DNA from: Acidobacteriota bacterium
GTDB taxonomy: Bacteria; Acidobacteriota; Vicinamibacteria; Vicinamibacterales; 2-12-FULL-66-21
DNA: 7,784 bases
Direction of reading: 5' to 3'
NCBI GenBank assembly: GCA_020200195.1
Contig: JAIVJE010000152.1
Span: 1-7,784 of the forward strand
Shown here piece after piece: positions 1 through 7,347 of the stretch. Numbering within the stretch: the first letter of the stretch is position 1; the number at the start of each line of letters is the position of its first letter. A program made the position numbers and the translations under genes. The notes below the pieces were generated by a model. That model was not told where the DNA came from and made no database searches. It worked only from the letters and a program-made list of their open reading frames with translations.

Positions 1-56
1 GTGGAGAACACGTCACGCCCAATATATCGGCGGCACTGGGATATACACTTAGGGCC

Positions 57-1397
57 GTGGCCCGCATCCTCGTCATCGACGATGATCCCGGCGTTCGCGA
101 AAGCATGGAGCGGATGCTGCGCGGGGCAGGCTACGCGGTGCAGACGGCGGCGACCGGCGAAGAAGGGTACGATCTCGCGGGCGCCGGCGCCTTCGACGTC
201 ATTCTGTCCGACATGCTCATGCCGGGGATGTCGGGACTCGAAGTGCTGCGCAAGCTGCGCGAACATCGCGTTGATGCCGCGTTCCTAATCATGACCGGCT
301 TCGGTACCGTCGACACCGCGGTGGAGGCGATGAAGCTCGGCGCTGTCGATTTCGTCCAGAAACCGTTCTTCAGGGATGAGCTGTTGATGCGGGTCCGCTC
401 GGCGGCGGACCGCCGGCAGCTCGCGCGCCAGGTGGACCTGCTGCAGCGTCATGTGCACGCGGACGGGTCGCTCGACGCGCTCATCGGCGAGAGCGCGCCG
501 ATGGCTCGCGTGAAGGAGGTGATCGCTCGGGCCGCGGCGGCGCCTGGAACGGTGCTGATCACGGGTGAAACGGGAACGGGCAAAGAGCTGGCGGCGCGCG
601 CAATTCATGCGGGAAGCCCGCGCGCGGTCAAGCCGTTCGTGGCGCTGAACTGTGCGGCGCTCACCGAGACGCTCCTCGAAAACGAGCTGTTCGGCCACGC
701 GCGGGGCGCGTTCACCGGCGCGGCCGCGGCGCGCGCGGGGCTCATCGAGCATGGGTCGGGCGGGACGCTGCTCCTCGACGAAATCGGGACGATGTCCAAG
801 CAGGTGCAAGCCAAGCTGCTTCGGGCGCTCGAATCGGGGGAAGTGCGGCGCATCGGCGAGAACGAAAGCCGGCGCGTTGACGTGCGGTTCGTGGCCGCGA
901 CTAATGTCGATCTCCAGGCTGTGGTTGCCGCCGGCGAGTTCAGAAGCGACCTGTTCTACCGTCTGAACGTGCATCGCGTGCATCTTCCGCCGCTACGCGA
1001 GCGCGGCGGCGACCTGCGGCTGTTGATCGACCATTTCCTCGCGCGGTACGGTCCGGGCTCGGGCGTCGTCGGCTGCTCGCCGGACGCCTTGGAGCTTCTG
1101 CTCGCGTACGAGTACCCGGGCAACGTGCGTCAGCTCGAACACTTCATACAGCGCGCCGTCGCCATCTCGCACGGTCCGCTGCTCGAGCCGGGAAACCTCC
1201 CAGAGGAAGTGGTCGCGCCGCGGCCGGCTGCGCCGGTGTCGGAAGGCTCCGTCGCGGCTGCGCGCGAGCGCGCGGACCGCGAGATGATCGTCGCGACACT
1301 CGGACGCCACCGCGGGGAAATTGGCGCCGCGGCCCGCGAGCTACAGGTCAGCCGGACGACCATGTGGCGGTTGATGAAGAAGTACGGCATCAGCTGA
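57..1397 (+). CDS. Sigma-54-dependent NtrC-family response regulator (receiver, AAA+, Fis-type HTH), intact
   Basis: This is a cytoplasmic transcription activator that, once phosphorylated, would remodel RNA polymerase carrying sigma-54 by ATP hydrolysis. The 446-residue protein has the full family layout. The receiver (about 1-115) has acidic residues D8-D10, phosphoacceptor D52, switch T80 and K102-P103. The AAA+ domain (about 140-380) has Walker A GETGTGKE at 170-177, the sigma-54 contact loop GAFTGA at 217-222, Walker B TLLLDEI ending in D241-E242, arginine-finger region FRSDLFYRLN from 295, and sensor II YPGNVRQLE near 353-361. A Fis-type HTH lies at about 421-443. The GTG start at 57 puts the receiver's first strand at the N-terminus. 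However, the frame stays open upstream to the window edge, so a short N-terminal extension is possible. The partner kinase is unknown; the hybrid kinase downstream is the obvious candidate. Target promoters cannot be inferred. Confidence 0.95.
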   Translation: MARILVIDDDPGVRESMERMLRGAGYAVQTAATGEEGYDLAGAGAFDVILSDMLMPGMSGLEVLRKLREHRVDAAFLIMTGFGTVDTAVEAMKLGAVDFVQKPFFRDELLMRVRSAADRRQLARQVDLLQRHVHADGSLDALIGESAPMARVKEVIARAAAAPGTVLITGETGTGKELAARAIHAGSPRAVKPFVALNCAALTETLLENELFGHARGAFTGAAAARAGLIEHGSGGTLLLDEIGTMSKQVQAKLLRALESGEVRRIGENESRRVDVRFVAATNVDLQAVVAAGEFRSDLFYRLNVHRVHLPPLRERGGDLRLLIDHFLARYGPGSGVVGCSPDALELLLAYEYPGNVRQLEHFIQRAVAISHGPLLEPGNLPEEVVAPRPAAPVSEGSVAAARERADREMIVATLGRHRGEIGAAARELQVSRTTMWRLMKKYGIS

Positions 1398-1406
1398 CGT
1401 TCCGCC

Positions 1407-1426
1407 CGCGCAACATCGGCGCGTTT
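1407..1426 (+). terminator. Possible weak intrinsic terminator after the first regulator
   Basis: Ten bases after the stop codon at 1397 there is an inverted repeat, CGCGC (1407-1411) and GCGCG (1419-1423). It has a 7-base loop and is followed directly by TTT. The stem is all G-C but only 5 bp, and the U-tract is short, so it could be chance in GC-rich DNA. If real, it separates the first regulator's transcript from the kinase gene. Confidence 0.3.
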
Positions 1427-1443
1427 CACCGCTGGAACAGGTG

Positions 1444-1478
1444 GACGGGCGCCGTGCCTTCCGACTCCGCACCCCGTC
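1444..1478 (+). other. Intergenic hairpin in the gap before the kinase gene
   Basis: In the 185-base gap 1398-1582, GACGGG (1444-1449) can pair with CCCGTC (1473-1478). Just inside, GTGC (1454-1457) can pair with GCAC (1469-1472), leaving a 4-base bulge on the left arm and an 11-base loop. AATTT follows. It could be a second weak terminator or a leader structure for the kinase gene. The rest of the gap shows no convincing promoter. Confidence 0.2.
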
Positions 1479-1582
1479 AATTTCCCAGCGAATAACTTCC
1501 CCCCATCCCTCCCGGAGCCCTGAGCGGATTCGGCGCGTCCTTTGCGAGTCGTCCGCCACCCCTGGCGCGGTCCGTTTATCCA

Positions 1583-1936
1583 ATGACACAGATCCTGGCC
1601 TCACTACTGCTCGTTGACGACGATCGTGAGCTGACCCGAGTGCTCGCCGCGAACGCGGCGCTGCGCGGGTACAGCTGCCGTTCCGCGACATCGCGCACCG
1701 AAGCGCTGGCGGCGCTCGGGTATGAGGCGTTCGACGCGGTGGTGATCGATCCCGGCCCGGGCGAGTCCGGACTCGACGTCATTCCGCGGATCAAGGAGCT
1801 CGCGCCCGACGCGGAGATCGGCGATCAAGTCGTACGAGATGGCGGCATTCGCGTTCGTGCAGAAGCCGTTCGACATCGGCCAGCTGCTGGCGACGGTGGA
1901 GCGTGCGCTCGAACGGCGCCGGTTGAACCTGCATAA
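1583..1936 (+). CDS. Fragment 1 of the hybrid kinase: N-terminal receiver, truncated by frameshift
   Basis: Residues 1-79 are a normal receiver beginning: hydrophobic strand LLLVDDD with acidic D12-D14, and phosphoacceptor D56 in a PGPGESGLDV context where the usual MP is replaced by PG. After PDAEI (ending at I79, about 1819) the sequence stops resembling a receiver and becomes an arginine/alanine-rich shadow tail to the stop at 1936. The genuine continuation (SAIKSYEMAAFAFVQKPF) lies in another frame from about 1818. The fourth strand with the switch Thr/Ser and the start of helix 4 are absent from both frames. The start at ATG 1583 is chosen because it places strand 1 correctly; no clear Shine-Dalgarno site precedes it. 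The fragment alone would not fold as a receiver. Confidence 0.7.
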   Translation: MTQILASLLLVDDDRELTRVLAANAALRGYSCRSATSRTEALAALGYEAFDAVVIDPGPGESGLDVIPRIKELAPDAEIGDQVVRDGGIRVRAEAVRHRPAAGDGGACARTAPVEPA

Positions 1937-2750
1937 CCGGCGGCTGGTCTGGGAGCTGCAGACGATCAACGACGTGGCCGAGAGCATCAGCCGGTCGCTG
2001 GACATGGAGGATGTGCTGACCGGGGCGCTGCAGCGGGTGATTCACGCGCTCGACGCCACCGGAGGCTCGATCCGTCTGCGCGACGAACTGACCGGAGCCT
2101 ATGAAGTCCGCGCCGCGATGGGGCCGTCCCTCATTCAGGACCTGTGGACCGAGCGCGGCGCACCACTGCCGCGGCCGAGCGACCAGGTCATCGCCACGCG
2201 TGCCGTGGTCCTGATCGAGGATCTCGCGGCGCTCGTGCCGGCGGCGTCAGTCGCCAAGCTCCCGGTCCGGAGTGGTATCAGCGTGCCGATGATCGTCGGG
2301 GAAGAGTTGGTCGGGACGCTGACGATCGGCTCGCGGCTCGCGTATCGGTTTCAGGTCGCGGACCAGCGACTGCTGGCGATCCTCGCGCGCCAGATCGGCG
2401 TCGCGGCACAGAATGCGCGTCTCCATGATTTCGTCCGCCGCGGGAAGCGCGAATGGGAGGAGACCTTCGACGCGATCAGCGATCCGATTGCGGTCTACGA
2501 CAGCAGTGGAACGGTGCTGCGCGGGAACCGGGCCCTGGCGACGCATCTCGGCCGACCCATAACTCAGATCCGCGGCGCGGCGTGCCGCGAAATCGGCTTC
2601 TGCGGCGGCGGGTGCCCGGCGTGCGCCGTCGGCCGCGCCGGCCCAAATGACGGCGGCCGTGCCGAGGTCACGCTGCCCGACGCCCAGATTTTCAGCGTGA
2701 CGACATTTCCCTGGCGAACGCGCGCCTCGTCGCTGCTGTGGATCAACTGA
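1839..2750 (+). CDS. Fragment 2 of the hybrid kinase: receiver end, GAF and PAS domains
   Basis: This is the middle of the kinase in frame 0. Kinase-like sequence is already readable from about 1818; 1839 is only the first ATG and has no convincing ribosome site. Counting from that ATG, residues 1-25 finish the receiver, with the phospho-switch Lys-Pro at K9-P10. About 26-50 is a helical linker. About 53-195 is a GAF domain (sensory, small-molecule binding), with SVPMIVGEELVGTLTIGS in its later strands. About 203-291 is a PAS domain beginning REWEETFDAISDPIAVYD. The PAS holds four cysteines, C249, C255, C259 and C262 (C-X5-C-X3-C-X2-C). After FSVTTFP (P291, 2709-2711) the frame runs into a non-homologous tail and stops at 2750. 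The last part of the PAS domain is therefore missing. The ligand is unknown. Confidence 0.7.
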   Translation: MAAFAFVQKPFDIGQLLATVERALERRRLNLHNRRLVWELQTINDVAESISRSLDMEDVLTGALQRVIHALDATGGSIRLRDELTGAYEVRAAMGPSLIQDLWTERGAPLPRPSDQVIATRAVVLIEDLAALVPAASVAKLPVRSGISVPMIVGEELVGTLTIGSRLAYRFQVADQRLLAILARQIGVAAQNARLHDFVRRGKREWEETFDAISDPIAVYDSSGTVLRGNRALATHLGRPITQIRGAACREIGFCGGGCPACAVGRAGPNDGGRAEVTLPDAQIFSVTTFPWRTRASSLLWIN

Positions 2751-3892
2751 AGTCGACACAGGCGCAGCTGCTCCAGGCGGAGAAGCTGTCGGCGATCGGC
2801 CAGCTCGTCGCCGGTGTCGCCCACGAGCTGAACAACCCGCTCACCAGCGTCATCGGCTACGCGCAGTTGCTCGAGGAGGAGATCGTCGGCAGCCGCCCCG
2901 CTGAGGCGAGGCCGCCGGCGGAGCTCGCGCACGACCTGCGACGCATCGCTGAAGAATCCGAGCGCGCCGCCCGGATCGTACGCAATCTTCTCGCCTTCGC
3001 CAGGCGCCAGTCCTCTGAACGGGTGACGCAGAACCTCGCAGACCTGTTTGCGCGCGTGCTCGCCCTGCGAACCTATGAGATGCGTCTCAACACGATCGAG
3101 CTCGTCACCGAGTTTGAGCCGGGCCTGCCCGACGTGGTCGCGGACGGTGGGCAGATCCAGCAGGCGCTGCTCAACCTCGTGCTGAATGCCGAACGTGCCA
3201 TGCGCGGGCGTGCCGGGCGGCGGCTCGTCGTCGGCGCGCGCTACGACGCGGATGCAGCGGCCGTCGAGCTCTCTGTCTCCGACTCAGGGCACGGCATCGA
3301 GATCGGCAACCTCACGCGCATCTTCGATCCGTTCTTCACCACGCGTGAGGTCGGCGAGGGCACCGGTCTCGGACTGAGCATCTGTTATGGCATCGTCCGG
3401 GACCACGGCGGCCAGATTCAGGTCGAGAGCAAGGTGCACGTGGGCACCAGATTCTCCATCCTACTGCCGGCCAGTCAGACCGGCGCAAGCGCGATGCCGG
3501 AAACACTCATTGCGCATGCGGATCCCGCACAACGAGAGTACTTGACCGCGGCGTTGACGGCATGGGGATACCGCGTGGCGATTGCCGCGAACAGTGTCGA
3601 CGCGCTTGCACGGTACTCTCGCGGTCAGCTCCACGCCATCCTGGCGGATCGAGAAGTAGTGGCCTCGGATCTGCCCGCCTGGCGGGCGGCGAGGACCGCC
3701 GACGCCCGACGCGTCCCGCTCGTGCTGATGTCGATGGCCGCGGTCGAAGGCGACGTCGAACAGTTCGGGCGTGAACAGGGATGCACCGTCCTGATCCCGC
3801 CATTCCAGTTGCGAGCCTTGCGGCGGGCGGTCCCGTCCGGCTTGAACCGTGCGCCGGCCGTCGCCGGCGATGTTGTCGAGGAGTGCGTATGA
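2738..3892 (+). CDS. Fragment 3 of the hybrid kinase: HisKA, HATPase_c and degenerate C-terminal receiver
   Basis: This is the catalytic end of the kinase. The reading frame is kinase-like from about 2699 (DDISLANARLVAAVDQLK); GTG 2738 is merely the first possible start and has no ribosome site. From that GTG, the H-box AHELNNPLT carries phospho-acceptor H29. The N-box has N150, G1 is DSGHGI from D182, the F-box is FDPFFTT at 196-202 and G2 is GTGLGLS at 208-214. The kinase core is thus complete, of the NtrB-like HELNNPL class. Residues about 253-367 have a receiver-like pattern. There the acidic pair is reduced to HAD, the aspartate is D304, the switch position is S332 and the usual Lys-Pro reads I353-P354-P355, so it is probably a pseudoreceiver. 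The stop at 3892 overlaps the next start (ATGA). Confidence 0.85.
   Translation: MDQLKSTQAQLLQAEKLSAIGQLVAGVAHELNNPLTSVIGYAQLLEEEIVGSRPAEARPPAELAHDLRRIAEESERAARIVRNLLAFARRQSSERVTQNLADLFARVLALRTYEMRLNTIELVTEFEPGLPDVVADGGQIQQALLNLVLNAERAMRGRAGRRLVVGARYDADAAAVELSVSDSGHGIEIGNLTRIFDPFFTTREVGEGTGLGLSICYGIVRDHGGQIQVESKVHVGTRFSILLPASQTGASAMPETLIAHADPAQREYLTAALTAWGYRVAIAANSVDALARYSRGQLHAILADREVVASDLPAWRAARTADARRVPLVLMSMAAVEGDVEQFGREQGCTVLIPPFQLRALRRAVPSGLNRAPAVAGDVVEECV
3878..3883 (+). promoter_or_regulatory. Ribosome binding site for the second regulator
   Basis: GAGGAG ends five bases before ATG 3889. Together with the ATGA overlap with the kinase stop, it fixes this start and indicates translational coupling. 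Confidence 0.75.
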
Positions 3893-4151
3893 CAGTGCAG
3901 CAACCGGTGCTGGTCGTGATCGACGACGAGCAGGGCATTCTGGACGTCGTGGGCCGGTTCGGACGACGGGCGGGCTTCGAGGTCTTTACGTGTTCCGGGG
4001 GGCGGGAGGGACTCGCGGAGATACAGGTGCGCCGTGCGGATCTCGTGCTGGTGGACCTGCGTATGCCCGACGTCGGCGGCCTCGACGTGCTGCGCGCGCT
4101 CCGCGAAATCACGCCGCAGTGCCAAGCGGTCCTGATGACCGCGGCGCAGCG

Positions 4152-4173
<22 letters not shown>
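3889..4173 (+). CDS. N-terminal fragment of the second regulator: truncated receiver
   Basis: The fragment is 94 residues long. It has acidic D12-D13, phosphoacceptor D56 in LVDLRMPDVGGLDVL, and switch T84 in AVLMT. Everything after A85/A86 is an unrelated ten-residue tail ending at TGA 4171-4173. The receiver's strand 5 lysine and last helices are missing, so normal phospho-signalling is unlikely. The start at ATG 3889 is supported by GAGGAG five bases upstream and the ATGA junction with the kinase gene. Confidence 0.75.
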
Positions 4174-5117
<944 letters not shown>

Positions 5118-5147
5118 AAAGATCGAACCCAACGAACCCGGCTTCCG

Positions 5148-5177
5148 TTGACTTCGTCCCATCGCCGTCTGTACGAT
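5148..5177 (+). promoter_or_regulatory. Candidate sigma-70 promoter for gatB-ftsEX
   Basis: TTGACT (5148-5153, five of six matches to the -35 consensus) lies 18 bases from TACGAT (5172-5177, four of six matches to the -10 consensus). Transcription would begin around 5184, giving a leader of about 16 bases before GTG 5201. It sits in the only gap, 83 bases, between the signalling locus and the housekeeping genes. No convincing terminator follows the upstream gene, so read-through is possible. Confidence 0.45.
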
Positions 5178-5200
5178 TCCGCGATGCGACAGGCCCCTCG

Positions 5201-6691
5201 GTGACGTCCCTCGCGCCCCCACCCGCCGCGCAGGCATTCGAACCGGTCATCGGGCTGGAGATTCACGCGCAACTGCTCACCGCGACCAAGATCTTCTGCG
5301 GATGCAGCACACAGTTCGGTGCGCCGCCGAACACGCACGTCTGTCCGGTATGCCTCGGCCTGCCGGGCGCCCTGCCAGTATTGAACGGCGAGGCCGTGAC
5401 GTTTGCCGCCAAAGTCGGACACGCGCTCGGCTGCACGGTTCATCCCACGTCCATTTTTGCGCGCAAGAACTATTTCTACCCGGACCTCCCGAAGGGCTAT
5501 CAGATCTCACAGTACGAGCGGCCGCTCGCGACCGACGGCGGGGTCACGTATGAGGAGGGCGGCACGACCCGCCGGATTGGCATCATCCGCGTTCACCTCG
5601 AGGAAGACGCGGGCAAATCGCTGCACGAGGGTTTTCCCGATTCCGACACCCGGACGTACCTCGACTTCAATCGCAGCGGCGTCCCCCTCATTGAGATCGT
5701 CACGCACCCCGACTTGCGGTCAGCCGCCGAAGCCGGCGCCTTCTTCAGCCGGCTGCGTGCCATCCTGGTGGCCATCGGCGTCAACGACGGCAATATGGAA
5801 GAGGGGAGTCTCCGGTGCGACGCCAACGTCTCGGTCAGAGCCGCTGGCGCCCAGGGGTTTGGCGTGAAGGCGGAAATCAAGAATCTGAACTCGTTTCGCC
5901 ATGTGCATCGCGCGATCGAGTACGAGATCGAGCGCCAGGTCAGTCTGCTCCGCAAGGGGACGCGCATCGTGGCGGAGACGAGGTTGTGGGACGTCGGGGC
6001 GGGACGCACGACATCCATGCGCAGCAAGGAAGAAGCACACGACTACCGGTATTTTCCCGAGCCCGACCTGCCGCCGCTCGAGCTCGATCCGGCGCGGATC
6101 GAAGAGATACGGCGCACTCTGCCGGAGTTGCCCGACGCGCGGCGCCAGCGTTTCATCTCGCAATATGCCCTGCCTGAGTACGATGCGGCCCTGCTCACGC
6201 AGTCGTCTGCGTTGGCCGACTATTTCGAGGCTACCGCGGCGGCCGCGACGAACGCCAAAGCGGCCAGCAACTGGATCATGGGCGACCTGACCAGGAAGAT
6301 GAATGAACTTGGCGTCGAGATCGGCCAGGCACGCGTCGCCATGCCGCCGGACGCGCTGGGCGGCTTGATCCGACTCGTGGACTCAGGCAGGATCAGCTCG
6401 CCGATCGCCAAAGAGGTGTTTGAGAAAATGTACGGGTCCGGCCGCGCCGCCGCCGATGTCGTCGAGGGAGAAGGCTTGGCGCAGATCGATGATCATGCGG
6501 CCGTGGAAGCGGCGGTGTGGGAGGTGCTTGCTGCGCACCCGGGACCGGCAGCGCAGTATCGCGCCGGACGCACGCAGACATTCGGGTTCCTCGTAGGCCA
6601 GGTGATGAAAGCAACTCGCGGCAAGGCCAAGCCGACCCTCGTCAACGACCTCATGCGGCGCGCACTCGAGTCACCGGAAGGCACCCGTTGA
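5201..6691 (+). CDS. gatB: Aspartyl/glutamyl-tRNA amidotransferase subunit B
   Basis: GatB is the kinase/tRNA-binding subunit of the GatCAB amidotransferase. It activates the side-chain carboxylate of misacylated Glu-tRNA(Gln) or Asp-tRNA(Asn) with ATP, and ammonia from GatA then amidates it. The 496 residues match the usual length. The N-terminal core begins EPVIGLEIHAQL. Four zinc-site cysteines are C33, C35, C48 and C51. Family motifs follow: YPDLPKGYQISQYERPL, HLEEDAGK (132-139), DFNRSGVPLIEIVTHPD, GSLRCDANVSVR and EIKNLNSFR. The C-terminal YqeY-like tRNA-binding tail ends GQVMKATRGKAKPTLVNDLM. GTG 5201 is the in-frame start giving the expected N-terminus; its ribosome site is weak. gatA and gatC are not in the window. 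The gene reads intact and overlaps ftsE by four bases. Confidence 0.98.
   Translation: MTSLAPPPAAQAFEPVIGLEIHAQLLTATKIFCGCSTQFGAPPNTHVCPVCLGLPGALPVLNGEAVTFAAKVGHALGCTVHPTSIFARKNYFYPDLPKGYQISQYERPLATDGGVTYEEGGTTRRIGIIRVHLEEDAGKSLHEGFPDSDTRTYLDFNRSGVPLIEIVTHPDLRSAAEAGAFFSRLRAILVAIGVNDGNMEEGSLRCDANVSVRAAGAQGFGVKAEIKNLNSFRHVHRAIEYEIERQVSLLRKGTRIVAETRLWDVGAGRTTSMRSKEEAHDYRYFPEPDLPPLELDPARIEEIRRTLPELPDARRQRFISQYALPEYDAALLTQSSALADYFEATAAAATNAKAASNWIMGDLTRKMNELGVEIGQARVAMPPDALGGLIRLVDSGRISSPIAKEVFEKMYGSGRAAADVVEGEGLAQIDDHAAVEAAVWEVLAAHPGPAAQYRAGRTQTFGFLVGQVMKATRGKAKPTLVNDLMRRALESPEGTR
6676..6681 (+). promoter_or_regulatory. Ribosome binding site deciding the TTG start of ftsE
   Basis: GGAAGG ends six bases before TTG 6688. 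It lies inside the end of gatB and supports a TTG start overlapping the gatB stop (TTGA). The ftsE frame is open far upstream (to 6517), but that sequence is GatB coding in another frame. Confidence 0.7.
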
Positions 6692-7347
6692 TTGAAGCGC
6701 ACAACGTCTCGAAGGCTTACGGTCGCGGCGTGTTCGCGATCCAGGACCTCTCGCTGCGCGTGGATAAGGGGGAGTTCGTCTTCCTCACCGGCCCGAGCGG
6801 CGCAGGGAAGTCGACGCTGTTGCGGCTGCTCCTTCGACAGGATGTGCCGACAGAGGGGCAGCTGATCGTTGGCGGACGGAACCTGGCCAACCTGACGCCC
6901 CGGCAAGTCCAGGCGTACCGCCGGTCGCTGGGCTTCGTCTTCCAGGATTTCAAACTGCTGCGCGCCAAGACCGTTCTCGAGAACGTCGCATTCGTCCCCC
7001 GCGTGCTCGGCATGGCCACCTCCCAGCAGCAGCGTCGGACTTTCCAGGTGCTCAAGTGGGTGGGGCTTCAGCACCGGATGAGCGCGCGCCCGTTGGAGTT
7101 ATCAGGTGGCGAGCAGCAGCGTATCGCCATCGCCCGTGCGCTCGTCAACGACCCGATGATCATCCTGGCCGATGAGCCCACCGGCAACCTGGACCCGGAT
7201 CTCTCGCTGGAAATCATGAACCTGTTCCGCGAGATCAACGCCCGCGGCACAACCGTCATCGTGGCGACCCACGATCGGGAGCTCATCCGCCGGGTCGGAC
7301 GCCGGGCACTGACGCTCAACCATGGCGCAATCGTGGAGGTGGCGTGA
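6688..7347 (+). CDS. ftsE: Cell division ATP-binding protein FtsE
   Basis: FtsE is the ATPase of the FtsEX complex at the cytoplasmic face of the inner membrane. With FtsX it activates peptidoglycan hydrolases and helps divisome assembly. The 219 residues, the usual length, begin (M)IEAHNVSKAYGRGVFAIQDL. Walker A GPSGAGKS is at 35-42, the Q-loop glutamine is Q86 in FVFQDFKLL, the signature LSGGEQQR is at 138-145, Walker B IILADEP ends at 164 with D162-E163, and H195 is the switch histidine. The start is TTG, overlapping the gatB stop by four bases, with GGAAGG upstream. The stop overlaps ftsX by one base. FtsE rather than another ABC ATPase is supported by the FKLLRAKTVLENVAF stretch and by ftsX following directly. 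Confidence 0.97.
   Translation: MIEAHNVSKAYGRGVFAIQDLSLRVDKGEFVFLTGPSGAGKSTLLRLLLRQDVPTEGQLIVGGRNLANLTPRQVQAYRRSLGFVFQDFKLLRAKTVLENVAFVPRVLGMATSQQQRRTFQVLKWVGLQHRMSARPLELSGGEQQRIAIARALVNDPMIILADEPTGNLDPDLSLEIMNLFREINARGTTVIVATHDRELIRRVGRRALTLNHGAIVEVA
7335..7339 (+). promoter_or_regulatory. Ribosome binding site for ftsX
   Basis: GGAGG lies seven bases before ATG 7347, within the last codons of ftsE. It supports coupled translation of the two subunits. Confidence 0.75.

Larger units (their letters stand above)
1583..3892 (+). pseudogene. Hybrid sensor histidine kinase (receiver-GAF-PAS-HisKA-HATPase-pseudoreceiver), broken by two out-of-frame losses
   Basis: Three consecutive open stretches, in frames 2, 0 and 2 (position modulo 3), spell one continuous multidomain kinase: receiver, GAF, PAS, HisKA, HATPase_c and a C-terminal receiver-like domain. 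The frame changes near 1817-1823 and again near 2699-2711, and at the first point at least protein sequence is missing, not merely shifted. As written, translation from ATG 1583 ends at 1936 after half a receiver, so no full-length kinase can be made. The 3' end overlaps the next regulator by ATGA, which suggests an operon and a cognate pair. The architecture (receiver in front of GAF/PAS and a HELNNPL-type H-box) is that of a soluble, cytoplasmic hybrid kinase; no membrane helix is visible. Alternatively the genome copy is intact and the assembly dropped short pieces. The three fragments are described separately. Confidence 0.8.

Noticed and set aside
28..50. Possible -24/-12 or -10 element (GGCAC, GATATA) before the first regulator
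   Set aside because: The -12 GC is absent at the correct spacing, and a sigma-70 reading would leave a leader of only a few bases with no good -35.
1..288. Plus-strand open frame starting with GTG at base 1
   Set aside because: From 57 on it overlaps the clear receiver domain in another frame and gives a low-complexity arginine/serine-rich product.
285..983. 232-codon minus-strand open frame
   Set aside because: It is antisense to the conserved receiver/AAA+ coding sequence, with no domain and biased composition.
1560..1582. Possible sigma-54 promoter (TGGCGCG followed by GTTTAT) before the kinase gene
   Set aside because: The -24 half is tolerable, but at the correct 10-base spacing the -12 GC is TT, so it does not meet the consensus.
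6517..6687. Upstream extension of ftsE to an ATG at 6517
   Set aside because: The extra 57 residues are GatB C-terminal coding read out of frame. TTG 6688 has a proper ribosome site and gives the normal FtsE N-terminus.
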